Positions 1-8,920 of a DNA stretch of 64,000 nucleotides are shown here, in pieces; position 1 is the first letter of the stretch, and each line of letters begins with the position of its first letter. The DNA is taken from NCBI GenBank assembly GCA_963703015.1, contig OY969779.1, positions 682,001 to 746,000 of the forward strand, in the 5' to 3' direction. Both the position numbers and the translations under genes were made by a program. Under the pieces are notes generated by a model, which had not been told where the DNA came from, searched no databases, and saw nothing but the letters and a program-made list of their open reading frames with translations. Origin of the DNA: Methanobacterium_B sp963703015. Its GTDB lineage: Archaea > Methanobacteriota > Methanobacteria > Methanobacteriales > Methanobacteriaceae.

Positions 1-1433
1 GTTTCAATCCAGAATCAACCATACAAAGCGTGGTAGCGAACATACACATACTCTCTGGAATTTCATTAAATTCTGTTTACTACGAATTTTTCAAATTCGG
101 GGGTTACTACAAAATATTAAGAAGTTACTCCGAACTCATCATCACACGGCTCAATTCCCATGATCAAAAATACTTCAAAAAATACCTTGAATTGACAGAC
201 GATGTTTCAAACAGGATTGGAGAAAATTTTCAATCGATGGATGGTTCTGTTGATGCAAGTATCATGGATTCCTATGAGTTAAAGGTTGCTAAAGGGGCGA
301 AGGCGGTTGTTAACGAGCAGATCATACAGGTAAATCAGAACATCCAAAAGATCCTAAACTACTGCAACTCCCTGTTAAATAAAAATCCTGAAAATGGACA
401 TAAAACAATTAGAACCAGTGAAAAATCTTTTAAGGAAGTTATTAGTGCAAATTTTAACTTGGAAAATATGTACATGCGTCATGCTGTTAGATTCACACTT
501 GCAATGACAATCGGACTCATATTCATTTATTTAACACGTGAAAGGAGTGCCATCTGGATAACGATGGGAATTCTAATCATAATCAAACCAGACATCACAA
601 GCACGATTGACAATCTTATTCAAAGGGTAGGATTCAATTTCATTGCAATTATATTGGCCATCATACTTGGATTTTTATTTCCACATTACATACTCGTCTG
701 GATTGCAGTTCTAATGCTCTTCCTATTTAGAGCATTCTACCCAACCTATATGGGTCTTTCTGTCATGGCCATGACAGTTTTCATAGTGCTTGTATGGCCA
801 ACTGGAACTGTTTACGGCAACGCAATTTCAAGAATTGTGGACATTAGTATTGGAGGCATTATAGCGTTCATATGTGCCTATGTCATTCTACCAAGCAGAA
901 TCCGTATCAACCTTCCTGAACAGTTAACAAAAACCATGAATGCCAACCTGGATTACGGTCTTGAAATGGTTAAAACTGCACAGAACAACTTCGATAAAAA
1001 TCAGGCAAAGATCAAGCTCCAAAATTATATGCTTCAAGAAAACAACCTGGAAGCTGGAATCAAAAAATTAGAAGACACATTTAACGATGTGAATTCAGAT
1101 TTAAGTCTTTATCAGAATCTTTTATCCATGAATATAAAGTTAACAGCAGATTTAACAGCATTTGGAGCAGTTTTAACTGATGATTCCAAGATCATTTCAA
1201 ATAAAGAAGTTCAAGGTGGCCTTATCCAAGATTCCTTGATGGAACTCAAGGAACTCAGCCTAAACTGGGACTGTGCTAAAGTTTTAGATATTAACTTAAC
1301 TGCTATCAACGAGAATTCAGATGATTTAGCCCAGCTCATCAACTGGATCTACTCAGATATCCAGTTAATCTTTAATGGTTTGGAAGTGGCCCATGAAACA
1401 GACCTTTTCAAACGTTACACCAATCTAAGCTAA
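1..1433 (+). CDS. FUSC family membrane protein (5' truncated by window)
   Basis: The reading frame is open from the first bases of the window, so the true start lies upstream; the GTG at 30 is probably internal. The first part is soluble and helical. It is followed by a block of five to six hydrophobic segments (roughly 516-900 nt), including a stretch where 'ITMGILIIIKPD' resembles the FUSC_2 core, and then by a C-terminal soluble helical domain. FUSC proteins are proposed exporters of aromatic acids or related small molecules. The substrate here is unknown. The gene ends before a convergent methyltransferase gene. The family call rests on the domain pattern; the transport role is inference. 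Confidence 0.72.
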   Translation, partial: FNPESTIQSVVANIHILSGISLNSVYYEFFKFGGYYKILRSYSELIITRLNSHDQKYFKKYLELTDDVSNRIGENFQSMDGSVDASIMDSYELKVAKGAKAVVNEQIIQVNQNIQKILNYCNSLLNKNPENGHKTIRTSEKSFKEVISANFNLENMYMRHAVRFTLAMTIGLIFIYLTRERSAIWITMGILIIIKPDITSTIDNLIQRVGFNFIAIILAIILGFLFPHYILVWIAVLMLFLFRAFYPTYMGLSVMAMTVFIVLVWPTGTVYGNAISRIVDISIGGIIAFICAYVILPSRIRINLPEQLTKTMNANLDYGLEMVKTAQNNFDKNQAKIKLQNYMLQENNLEAGIKKLEDTFNDVNSDLSLYQNLLSMNIKLTADLTAFGAVLTDDSKIISNKEVQGGLIQDSLMELKELSLNWDCAKVLDINLTAINENSDDLAQLINWIYSDIQLIFNGLEVAHETDLFKRYTNLS

Positions 1434-1480
1434 ACCCAACGTCCCATAAAAAAAGAAGTAGGTTACTAAAAACATGGAAA

Positions 1481-2272
1481 TTATTTGATTGGATCCCTTG
1501 CTCTGAAGAGTCCTGTTTCCTTGGTTACCTTCATACAGCCCTCATCTTCGATTATTTCGTTGATATGGGTTTTCATTGCAGCTATTTTATCAGGGTTTAG
1601 AACAGATTTATTTCCTGCAAAGGATAGGAAATATTCAATTACAGGTTCTGCATCTGTTATTTCAAGATGATCAGGGAATTTGTTCATGGTAACCTGTCCA
1701 AAATATTCTTCGAGTTGAGATTTTCCATTTTCAAGTCCAAATCTATTTGAAAGGGTTTCCAATGAATTGAATTGTGGATAAAAATCTTGAACAAGTTCGT
1801 TTAGTTCCGTCATGTTGTTTCGCCCAAATGTACTGGCATAAAATAAACCATTATCCCTTAGAACTTTGGTTATCTGTGAAAATGCTTCTTTTCTGTTGGG
1901 CACATGGTAAAGCATAAGATTTGCTATGACTATGTCGAAGGAATTTTCAGGGAAGCTTATGTTCTCTGCATCCATGACCTTGTATTCGAACCTATCCTTG
2001 AAGCTTCCAAGAACTTTCTTGGCATCATCAAGCATTCCCTCAGAAAAATCTGTGAGAACAATTTTTTGATCAGACCCTACTTTGTCCATGTTATTCCGCC
2101 ATAAGATAGCATTTCCACATCCAAGTTCCAAAACCCTTGAATTTTTCTGAAAATCCATTTGATCAAAAAGCCAATGAGTTAATGGCTGCGGATTAGTTCT
2201 AAATTTTTTGTTAAGCTCAATTCTAGCAACAAAATTACTGGAATCCTTGTATTGTTCTGTAATTAAACCCAT
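1481..2272 (-). CDS. Class I SAM-dependent methyltransferase
   Basis: A 263-residue soluble protein. The SAM-binding motif I, VLELGCGNAILW, lies near residues 46-57, and an acidic motif II (VLTDFSEGM) and an IVIANLMLYHVPN-type motif follow in the usual order of the methyltransferase 11/25 families. The upstream ATG at 2272 follows a GGGGGA-like site on the minus strand. The substrate cannot be read from the sequence. It is divergent from the radical SAM gene at 2579, with a 306-base shared intergenic region, so co-regulation is possible but unproven. Confidence 0.85.
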   Translation of the reverse strand: MGLITEQYKDSSNFVARIELNKKFRTNPQPLTHWLFDQMDFQKNSRVLELGCGNAILWRNNMDKVGSDQKIVLTDFSEGMLDDAKKVLGSFKDRFEYKVMDAENISFPENSFDIVIANLMLYHVPNRKEAFSQITKVLRDNGLFYASTFGRNNMTELNELVQDFYPQFNSLETLSNRFGLENGKSQLEEYFGQVTMNKFPDHLEITDAEPVIEYFLSFAGNKSVLNPDKIAAMKTHINEIIEDEGCMKVTKETGLFRARDPIK

Positions 2273-2578
2273 GAATATTCCCCCATGATTTATTATTTAA
2301 TTCCAACAGTATTTCAGTGAAACTCATCAAATTTATTAATTTATCTTGAATTGTAACCAACTTGTACATCGTATTAATTAAGATATGTGTATATGTTATT
2401 ATTGATCGAATGATTTATCTTGTATCCGACCATAATATACTATGATATTTCCAATTATATCGATAATAATTTTTTTTTAATCTTATAAAATCCATTGTTT
2501 ACAAGTTATTATTGCTTTTAAATCGTTAGTTTTCATTTAATAATCTAAATATTTTTATTTAGGAGGGGGAATTGTGAT
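2273..2578. promoter_or_regulatory. Divergent intergenic region with TATA-like boxes
   Basis: AT-rich spacer between the divergent methyltransferase and radical SAM genes. TATA-like strings on the plus strand lie at 2483-2491 (TTATAAAAT) and 2516-2523 (TTTTAAAT). Both lie upstream of the strong AGGAGGGGG ribosome binding site at 2561-2569 that serves the ATG at 2579. No small ORF with a convincing start was seen. Confidence 0.4.
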
Positions 2579-4009
2579 ATGGATGTACTTTTAATTAACC
2601 CGTACGATGAAAATGCTGTGAAAAATGGACTGGGCTTTATAACACCACCACTAAATTTGATGTACTTGGCAGCTTCTCTAGAAAAAAACAATCATTCAGT
2701 GGAGATATTTGATGATGATCTGATGCAGAAGGGATTTTTTGAGGTCAGAGATCATGCAGAGAAGTTGGATCCAAAAATTATAGGAATCACTGCCACAACA
2801 TCCACAATTAATACTGCCCTTAAATATTTAGAGGAAATTAAGAAGGTTATGCCCAATGTTTTAACTGTTATTGGTGGGCCTCACACCACATTTTTACCTG
2901 AAAACACCATCCAAAATTCTGATGATCTAGATGTTGTGGTGCTGGGTGAGGGAGAAGAAACCTTTGCAGACCTTACAACTAATCATGTAGATGGCAATGG
3001 ATCCCTTGAGGATGTGAATGGAATAGTTTACACGGACTCTGAAACTGGATCCACTAAAACCACCAACCCAAGACCACTAATAGAGGATCTGGATTCCTTA
3101 CCGTTTCCAGCAAGACATCTTGTACCATTTGAGTCCTATGGAATTTCTAAAAGTCAATCTGGAGGCATGATAACCAGCAGAGGTTGTGTTTATAACTGTG
3201 GTTACTGTTCATCATCCTTGATCATGGGAAAGAAATTCAGATCTAGAAGTCCTGAAAATGTTGTGGACGAAATAGAGGAACTGGTCTACAAGTACCATCT
3301 AAATGATATCGCATTTATGGATGACACATTCATGTTAAACAAGAACAGGGCAGCATCCATTGCAGAGGAAATAAAGGAAAGAAATCTTGATGTGAGTTTT
3401 GTTGCATCCTCCAGGGTGGACATGGTAAACCAGGATCTTTTGTTTAAACTGGAAAATGCTGGTATGAACACCATCTACTACGGTGTAGAATCAGGTTCCC
3501 AGAGAATTTTAAACCTCATGAAGAAGGGAATTAATCTAAAACAGGCCGAATCAGCTGTTAAAAATGCTAAAAATGCAGGGCTTCAAGTTTTAACATCCTA
3601 TATTATTGGTTATCCTGGTGAAACCCAGAAGGATATGAATGAAACTATCAAATTTTCAATACAACTTGAACCTGATTACTGTCAGTACTCAATTCTCACA
3701 CCGTTTCCTGGAACACCCATATATCATGATCTGAAGGGTAAAGATCTCATTAAAACTGAGAACTGGGAGAAGTACACAGTTATGAAGCCTATTTTAAACT
3801 ATGAAAAGTTGGGTTTGAACAAGGACTTGATCGAAAGAAATCTGGCACGTGCTTACCTTAAATTTTACACCAGACCGAAATATCTTTTGAAACACAAATA
3901 CATGTTAAAAGTGATGTTGGAAACTTTGTTTAGGAGTTTTATAATTCCTAAATTTAGAGGTAGTACTGTTAAGGGATGGTATCAGAATTTGGACAGTTCT
4001 CCTAAGTAA
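2579..4009 (+). CDS. B12-binding domain radical SAM protein
   Basis: A 476-residue protein of the BchE/P-methylase-like group. Residues about 1-140 look like a cobalamin-binding Rossmann domain (VLLINPYDENA start, IGITATTSTINTAL, VIGGPHTTF). They are followed by a radical SAM domain with the cluster motif CVYNCGYC near residue 205, which is CxxxCxxC, then the GVESGSQRIL segment typical of the family. The C-terminal part is helical and basic. Members methylate or rearrange lipids, cofactors and natural products; the substrate is not evident. A very strong ribosome binding site fixes the start. The gene is monocistronic as far as can be seen. Confidence 0.88.
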   Translation: MDVLLINPYDENAVKNGLGFITPPLNLMYLAASLEKNNHSVEIFDDDLMQKGFFEVRDHAEKLDPKIIGITATTSTINTALKYLEEIKKVMPNVLTVIGGPHTTFLPENTIQNSDDLDVVVLGEGEETFADLTTNHVDGNGSLEDVNGIVYTDSETGSTKTTNPRPLIEDLDSLPFPARHLVPFESYGISKSQSGGMITSRGCVYNCGYCSSSLIMGKKFRSRSPENVVDEIEELVYKYHLNDIAFMDDTFMLNKNRAASIAEEIKERNLDVSFVASSRVDMVNQDLLFKLENAGMNTIYYGVESGSQRILNLMKKGINLKQAESAVKNAKNAGLQVLTSYIIGYPGETQKDMNETIKFSIQLEPDYCQYSILTPFPGTPIYHDLKGKDLIKTENWEKYTVMKPILNYEKLGLNKDLIERNLARAYLKFYTRPKYLLKHKYMLKVMLETLFRSFIIPKFRGSTVKGWYQNLDSSPK

Positions 4010-4109
4010 AATAAAAATAAAAAAAATAAATGCAGGATAAAAAATTAACCCCTCCTATAAAAAAAGGCAAATAATTTGGGGGGTAAGTAGGAGGAATGGG
4101 GTTTAATTT

Positions 4110-4205
4110 TTAATCTTCTGCATCTATCATTTCACCGTAAACAATTTCGAGTTCGCAACCTTTAGGTCCGCAACAGAAATGTTGTAAATCAAATTTTGGT
4201 AACAT
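4110..4205 (-). CDS. 31-residue Cys-rich small protein (candidate)
   Basis: A short ORF reading MLPKFDLQHFCCGPKGCE followed by LEIVYGEMIDAED. It has an ATG start at 4205 preceded by GGTGGTGAAA, and an in-frame stop TAA 10 codons upstream, so it cannot be the tail of a longer gene. The CCGPKGC motif and acidic C-terminus look protein-like rather than random. No function is recognised. It lies alone between the radical SAM gene and the GATase1-like gene, in a stretch that is otherwise empty. It could be a small metal-binding protein or a chance ORF. Confidence 0.4.
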   Translation of the reverse strand: MLPKFDLQHFCCGPKGCELEIVYGEMIDAED

Positions 4206-4424
4206 TTGCTTTTCACCACCGAACGTAGTTTTTTAAATGGCAACATAAAATTTGGTTAAATTTGTTAATCAAATGATTAACTCAAGCCCATGTCAAGTTC
4301 TGTCCTAGACAAACTCGACAGTTATACTATGATCATCCCACAATATAAATGTTCGGTTATTGCCAAATCTTTTTTTGTGTTTAAAACCTGACCAGAATTA
4401 CCAATATTAGGAGTCAAGTAATGG

Positions 4425-5186
4425 TCAATCCAAATTTTTTGAAAGCCATAATAGCATGTTCTCGAGTAACTCCTGGTTTTCAGGTTCAAGCTCAGGATGC
4501 GATCCGCTGAGTATAACCCTCCCTGATCCGTAACTCTCACCAACCATATCAGCATATCCTTCATAACCCGTGTTATTATCCGCAAATGTGGATAAAATAT
4601 GGTTAGTGTTGTTAGTTAATAATGCAGGTCCATTTTGATGGTAAATTGTTACAACTGAGCTGCTTGTTAAATGTTTTCCGAACGATGTTGTGTATATGGA
4701 AAGATTTCCTTCATAATCCACTGTTTCAGCTGTTACATCGGGTTCAAGTCCCCATCCACTGTAATAACCATCAACATAATTTGAGGCAGCAAAAGCCCCA
4801 GCACATATGCCCAAATATCCTTTACCACCCGATACAAATTGTTTTATTGAACTGTTATCTATTCTAGAATTCTGAATATATTCTGATGCATCGCCTCCAG
4901 GTATTATTAAAACATCATAGCCCTCGAGGGTTTGAGAATTTATTTCCACTGCTGTAGAATATATGAATTTTTTATTGGAAGATTTATTGTTAATTTCATC
5001 TAAACAATTTTCTAAGCCACTAACACTGCTTGACATGGTCCCAGTACCATCATATATCAAAACATTAACATATTTCGTGCTGTTTAAAGTTGATGATGAA
5101 GTTGTAATTTGTAAATATCCAATCAGAACACCTAAGATGATACACAAGAATATTAGGGCATATATTAACTTTTTGATAGGTTTCAC
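4425..5186 (-). CDS. Membrane-anchored GATase1-like (BPL-N domain) protein
   Basis: A 253-residue protein with one N-terminal hydrophobic segment (about residues 7-26) and then an extracytoplasmic domain that resembles class I glutamine amidotransferase/DJ-1 folds. It contains DVLIIPGGDASEY and a nucleophile elbow GICAGAFAAS with a Cys, plus a late GSHPE segment. This matches the biotin-protein-ligase N-terminal (BPL-N) type domain, which is often annotated in secreted form. The function is unknown; a ligand-binding or amidohydrolase role is inference. The start is GTG at 5186 with only a weak upstream purine stretch, so it is somewhat uncertain. Confidence 0.7.
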   Translation of the reverse strand: MKPIKKLIYALIFLCIILGVLIGYLQITTSSSTLNSTKYVNVLIYDGTGTMSSSVSGLENCLDEINNKSSNKKFIYSTAVEINSQTLEGYDVLIIPGGDASEYIQNSRIDNSSIKQFVSGGKGYLGICAGAFAASNYVDGYYSGWGLEPDVTAETVDYEGNLSIYTTSFGKHLTSSSVVTIYHQNGPALLTNNTNHILSTFADNNTGYEGYADMVGESYGSGRVILSGSHPELEPENQELLENMLLWLSKNLD

Positions 5187-5271
5187 TCCACATTAGTTTC
5201 ATTCTAATTTTAACAATTTCAAAAGAAGAATGATGGTTAAATTAATACTTATAACTTGCCATTACATCATT

Positions 5272-5547
5272 TCAATCCTGCCAAATGGCCTTAGCAAGAT
5301 CTTCTTCTTCTTTGATCCTTTTTTGGTTTATTTCGTTCAATGATTGGTTAACATCCTGAACTGTGATCATATCATAGCTCTTCAGGGCTTCTAAAAATCT
5401 GTGGTACTGATCGAATTTGTAGTTCAGCTCGTTTTTCTTATGTGCATAAATAGCTGATTTTTCATGCAAGAGAACTCTTTTAAACCAGTTATCAAATTTG
5501 GAGATTTCTTGTTTCAAAATAATCAACTTCTGTTTTCGTTTTGGCAT
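5272..5547 (-). CDS. Small charged helical protein, hypothetical
   Basis: A 91-residue protein rich in Lys, Glu and Gln with no hydrophobic segment. It is predicted by eye to be largely alpha-helical with heptad-like spacing (WFKRVLLHEKSAIYAHKKNE, then LNEINQKRIKEEEDLAKAI). A good ribosome binding site AGGTGACT precedes the ATG at 5547. I do not recognise the family. It is possibly co-transcribed with the GATase1-like gene downstream on the same strand (86-base gap), but no functional link is visible. Confidence 0.6.
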   Translation of the reverse strand: MPKRKQKLIILKQEISKFDNWFKRVLLHEKSAIYAHKKNELNYKFDQYHRFLEALKSYDMITVQDVNQSLNEINQKRIKEEEDLAKAIWQD

Positions 5548-6220
5548 ATAAAGTCACCTAAATTTACATACACCCCTAAAATTTGTGATAAAAAAAATTC
5601 TTAGAAAATTTTATCACCAGAATCAAGTTTTGACATCCATAAACCCATGTTAAATGGCATTTCAAACCTCAAATCTACTTAAATTTGGATTCCACAATTT
5701 AAAGATCATAGAATGATGAAGTTAATTTCTTGTTTTCTGCGAATTATGGGCATTTTTGTTACGATTTTGTTTTAATTGGATCTTTTAAATTCGAAAATAT
5801 GGTTTAAAGCAATTTTAGTTATAAAAAAATTGATTTGAATATAAATAACTATTTTCCCAATTTACACCCAAATCTTGCCCAAAATACACCTAATTTGGAC
5901 TTGATTTGGATTATACAGATTAATTAAACGATAACAGAAAATAAAAGTAAAAATATTTATCAGAAATTTATATCCACCCCAAATAGGCAGAATTAAAACT
6001 AAAATAACTAATTAACATCTCTAAAAACTAGTACCCACATTTTGGTGAGATTCAGAGTAAATCTGGTTTTTTAATAATGGTTAGTGTCTTCTAAAATTTG
6101 TATCCACCTAAAAACTACAGTATGGGTTCATGTTTTTTTAGGGTTGGATCCAATGTCCAAATGATCCCTTATAAATAATCTGAGGTAAATAACTATTAAC
6201 AAAATTTATGGAATGATATA
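5548..6220. other. Gene-free region with a recurring ATCCACC/ACACC motif
   Basis: No convincing ORF on either strand. The region is very AT-rich but contains six similar short strings of the type T-A-(T/C)-(C/A)-C-A-C-C followed by A-rich sequence, at about 5569, 5863, 5885, 5971, 6032 and 6101. Several are preceded by AAATTT. A related sequence in reverse orientation is at 23401-23422. The strings could be a degenerate interspersed repeat or a multi-site operator, or a composition effect. Confidence 0.3.
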
Positions 6221-6721
6221 ATGATAAATCATGTTTACGGACTGGCTGTTAGGGTTCTTTTAGTGGATGAAAATGGAAAGGTTCTCATTTTGAAACGTTC
6301 CACAGATTCCAAGACCAATCCTGGAAAATGGGAACTTCCGGGTGGAAAAGTTGACCAAGATGAATCCTTTGACCACGCCCTTTTAAGGGAAGTTTACGAG
6401 GAAACTGGACTTAAAATTGAACTAGACCATGTTGTAGGGGCTTCAGAACAGAACCTGCACATAATACGGGCTGTTCATATTATAATGTCCGGGAAAATTA
6501 TGGAGGGTGAATTAACACTCAGCAGTGAACATGAAGGTTACGCATGGGTTTTAATGGATACACTGAGGGACTATGAGCTGGCTGACTGGCTTGAAGATTA
6601 CCTGAACAAGAGTACAGCCTTCCATTTTAAAGATCCAGAAGATGTTGATAAAGCTGACAACAGCTTTGATCCCTTGATCAAATCCATAAAAACCACCTTT
6701 GATAAGATGTCTAGAAAATAG
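6221..6721 (+). CDS. Nudix hydrolase
   Basis: A 166-residue protein with a complete Nudix box: GGKVDQDESFDHALLREVY continues into EETGL, matching Gx5Ex7REuxEExGu near residues 42-65. The N-terminal strand VRVLLVDENGKVLILKRS and the ELPGGK motif are typical. Nudix enzymes hydrolyse nucleoside diphosphates linked to another moiety; the substrate (damaged NTP, ADP-ribose or other) cannot be decided. A GGAATGAT ribosome binding site precedes the ATG. A small membrane protein gene follows 13 bases after the stop, suggesting an operon. Confidence 0.9.
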   Translation: MINHVYGLAVRVLLVDENGKVLILKRSTDSKTNPGKWELPGGKVDQDESFDHALLREVYEETGLKIELDHVVGASEQNLHIIRAVHIIMSGKIMEGELTLSSEHEGYAWVLMDTLRDYELADWLEDYLNKSTAFHFKDPEDVDKADNSFDPLIKSIKTTFDKMSRK

Positions 6722-6734
6722 GGGGTACTGATCT

Positions 6735-7046
6735 GTGAGAAGAGAGGAACTAGGAGCAAGGTTGAGGCTGGTCCTAATACTGGCCATCGTGCTTGCAGTG
6801 GTTGCAGGACTTCTTTACTTGGTATATGGATTCGCACTAGCATGGCAGGCATTTGCATCAGGAATTATCATAGCTGTCTTGAGTATATTCATTATAATAC
6901 TCATTGGCGTATCTATATTCCTATGGACAAAAAATTTCCTGATAAAAAGAGAGTTAAAAAGGTCTGAAATGGATCTTGCACAGTGCAGAGCCCAATTAAA
7001 AATGGCAGTTGCTTCTAAAGAGGATGACACTGAATTAAAAAAATGA
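6735..7046 (+). CDS. Small two-helix membrane protein, hypothetical
   Basis: A 103-residue protein starting at GTG 6735 with GGGGGT just upstream. Two adjacent hydrophobic segments (about residues 11-33 and 38-64) are followed by a charged C-terminal helix (RELKRSEMDLAQCRAQL) with coiled-coil character. It probably sits in the membrane with a cytoplasmic tail. The gene follows the Nudix gene by 13 bases and is probably co-transcribed. Family not recognised. Confidence 0.65.
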   Translation: MRREELGARLRLVLILAIVLAVVAGLLYLVYGFALAWQAFASGIIIAVLSIFIIILIGVSIFLWTKNFLIKRELKRSEMDLAQCRAQLKMAVASKEDDTELKK

Positions 7047-7061
7047 ATGTGAATTTATTTT

Positions 7062-7463
7062 TTATTTGGTTTCATTTTCGTCCAATACCTTTTGAACCAG
7101 GGCTGAATCAACATAGGCCCTGACTTCTACCACAGTCTCATTTTCAAATCTTACTATCCAACAGTAGGTGTTGTTGAAGGGTTTACCATTCAATGCTGTT
7201 GACAACGATTCCATTTCAACCACAGCTGTGGTATCTTTAACCAAAATATGGTTAACCTTCAAAACCACACCTTCGTTTAAAACCTTGTTCAATCTTAGAA
7301 AGGTGCTTTTAATAAAATCTTGTTTGGTTTTATAATTTCCAGCCAAGGGATGTGTTCCCATGACAGTCCAGTTAACACCATCTGAAACCTTGGAAAAAAA
7401 CTTCTCATTTTCACCAGTTTTTAGATAATCAAACAGTTCTTTAACATATTCTTCTGAAATCAT
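7062..7463 (-). CDS. SnoaL-like / NTF2-family protein
   Basis: A 133-residue protein with the length and pattern of the nuclear transport factor 2/SnoaL fold. It has an N-terminal helix pair (VKELFDYLKTGENEKFFSKV), the VNWTVMGTHPLAG segment, then beta strands ending in WIVRFENETVVEVRAYVDSA. These cone-shaped proteins bind or isomerise small hydrophobic ligands, or act as unspecialised binding domains; the role is unknown here. The ribosome binding site GGAGTG precedes the ATG. It is convergent with the membrane protein gene on the left, with only 15 bases between stops. Confidence 0.8.
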   Translation of the reverse strand: MISEEYVKELFDYLKTGENEKFFSKVSDGVNWTVMGTHPLAGNYKTKQDFIKSTFLRLNKVLNEGVVLKVNHILVKDTTAVVEMESLSTALNGKPFNNTYCWIVRFENETVVEVRAYVDSALVQKVLDENETK

Positions 7464-7736
7464 TCATTAAACACTCCAAAAGATTAATAACCTTAACTTA
7501 ACCCGTATAATGGTTTATAACCTATAATTCATCGAAGAAATATAATTTATTGAATCCAATAATTAAGAAGGAATTATTATTGTTCGCTATTTACAATCTT
7601 TAAAAACTTGATTTGTATAATGGAACAGTTCTTAAACTATGGTACAAGATGATTTAATTATTCAATCTTAAAATGTAAGTTTTATACGACCAATTCACAT
7701 TTTTTACAATCCTAGTATATATCTAAGGATTTTTCT

Positions 7737-8027
7737 TCATCGCTGTTCCATTTCACTACCGTTTATACAGTACGCGTTGTGTATTATTCCCACATCTAAC
7801 GATCTTGCGAGGGGACATGCTGGGCATTCACATCCCTTGAGTTCTGTTATGCAGTTGTCGCTTTTGCCTGTAACACAGAATAGTTTTTCATTGGCGTCCT
7901 TTGAACATTCTGTATAAGACGCACACGTTTGGCAGATACAGGAGTCTTTGTAGTTTTGTATGGCCTTATCCCTTTCATCATTTGACATGGAATTTACATT
8001 TTCCAATGCTTCTTCAAACTTGTCCAT
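7737..8027 (-). CDS. DUF2769 Cys-rich protein
   Basis: A 96-residue protein with a helical N-terminus and a Cys-rich region: CICQTCASYTEC, LFCVTGKS, then CECPACPLA and YCI. This spacing is the DUF2769 pattern found mainly in methanogenic archaea. The Cys pairs suggest zinc or iron-sulfur binding, which is inference. A strong AAGGGGGATC site precedes the ATG at 8027. Two further stand-alone members (21299-21613, 26225-26542) and one fused module (start of the gene at 51759) are in this window. Confidence 0.82.
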   Translation of the reverse strand: MDKFEEALENVNSMSNDERDKAIQNYKDSCICQTCASYTECSKDANEKLFCVTGKSDNCITELKGCECPACPLARSLDVGIIHNAYCINGSEMEQR

Positions 8028-8250
8028 TTTTTTGATCCCCCTTTACTTACTTGCCTTAGGTATACTATTTGGACTCAATTCTTTATGAATTTTTATGAAA
8101 AAGTGTGGAAAATTATCTAGAAATAATGGATTAAATGGATTTATGGAGCAAATCAGGGAATATATGTAAAGGTTGAATAATATGGAAGCTTGAGTAAAAT
8201 GGTATGAAATTTAGGATCATGTGTAAAAATTAAAAAAATAAAAAAGTGGA

Positions 8251-8535
8251 TTAAATGGATTCTGTTTTGCACAGTTGTATTTCTATTGCCGAAACATTAC
8301 TGTTGGATCCTTCTCTGCTAGTCATTTCTTCGGTACAAATATCTATGGAACCTACACCTAACTCGGGTAAGAATCTATTCCTCACTATTTCAGCCACATC
8401 CACTGCCCTGCTTATTGCTCTTCCTCTAGCCTTTAACATTACCTCAGGCGCTCCACTATTCATTTGAGTCACTACAGCTAATACATAGTTCATTACTGGT
8501 TTGTTTCCAATGTAAACAACATTTTCCTCTGACAT
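8251..8535 (-). CDS. albA: Alba family DNA/RNA-binding protein
   Basis: A 94-residue protein with the Alba signature: VVYIGNKPVMNYVLAVVTQM near the N-terminus, including the Lys that is acetylated in Sulfolobus Alba, then VMLKARGRAISRAVDVAEIV and a RFLPELGVGSIDI stretch. Alba dimers coat DNA and RNA in archaeal chromatin. A GGAGGT ribosome binding site lies 7 bases before the ATG at 8535. An alternative GTG at 8538 is too close to that site. Single-gene unit. Confidence 0.93.
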   Translation of the reverse strand: MSEENVVYIGNKPVMNYVLAVVTQMNSGAPEVMLKARGRAISRAVDVAEIVRNRFLPELGVGSIDICTEEMTSREGSNSNVSAIEIQLCKTESI

Positions 8536-8677
8536 CACTTAAACCTCCAAGATAATCCATAAATTATTAATTATTCTTTCTCATCTATTATATCCAATTA
8601 TCCATTTGATTTTCATGAGCGATTCTGTTACTTTGCATATTTTTGAATAGAAATACAAAGTTCTATTAAAATTTTAT

Positions 8678-8920
8678 AAAAGATTTCTAAATTGATGGTG
8701 AAAGAGTTTTGATAAAAAATTTATATTAACTTGGAACCAAGTAATTATAGGAGATATAAAGCCAAGTATGTTTATTGTACGTATTATCATTAATCATATG
8801 AAACTTTACCAAATTTAAAGGCCTTGAACTATAAATAAAGGGGATATTACATGAAAAAAATTCTGGGAATTATAATAGTGGTTGCAATTTTAATATTTCT
8901 TGTTTATGTGAGTGGTGTTA
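8678..8920 (+). repeat. Duplicated promoter/5'UTR/signal-anchor module, copy 1
   Basis: This stretch covers about 170 bases upstream plus the first 70 coding bases of the gene at 8851. It aligns with 12279-12520 ahead of the gene at 12451. Shared landmarks are AAAAGATTTCTAAA, ATAAAAAATTTATA, CCAAGTAT, ATTATTAATCATAT-like strings, AATAAAGGGGAT (ribosome binding site) and a near-identical signal-anchor coding segment ending GGTGTTA. The mature domains after this point are unrelated. AAATTTATAT may be the TATA element. Confidence 0.8.

Noticed and set aside
1..33. GTTTCAATCC at the window start resembles the beginning of some CRISPR repeats.
   Set aside because: It occurs once, no spacer-repeat periodicity follows, and it lies within the open frame of the FUSC gene.
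2579..4009. B12-binding radical SAM protein considered as a peptide-modifying enzyme acting on the 4110 small ORF.
   Set aside because: It has a cobalamin domain and no SPASM or RRE-like region, and the small ORF is on the opposite strand; no evidence of pairing.
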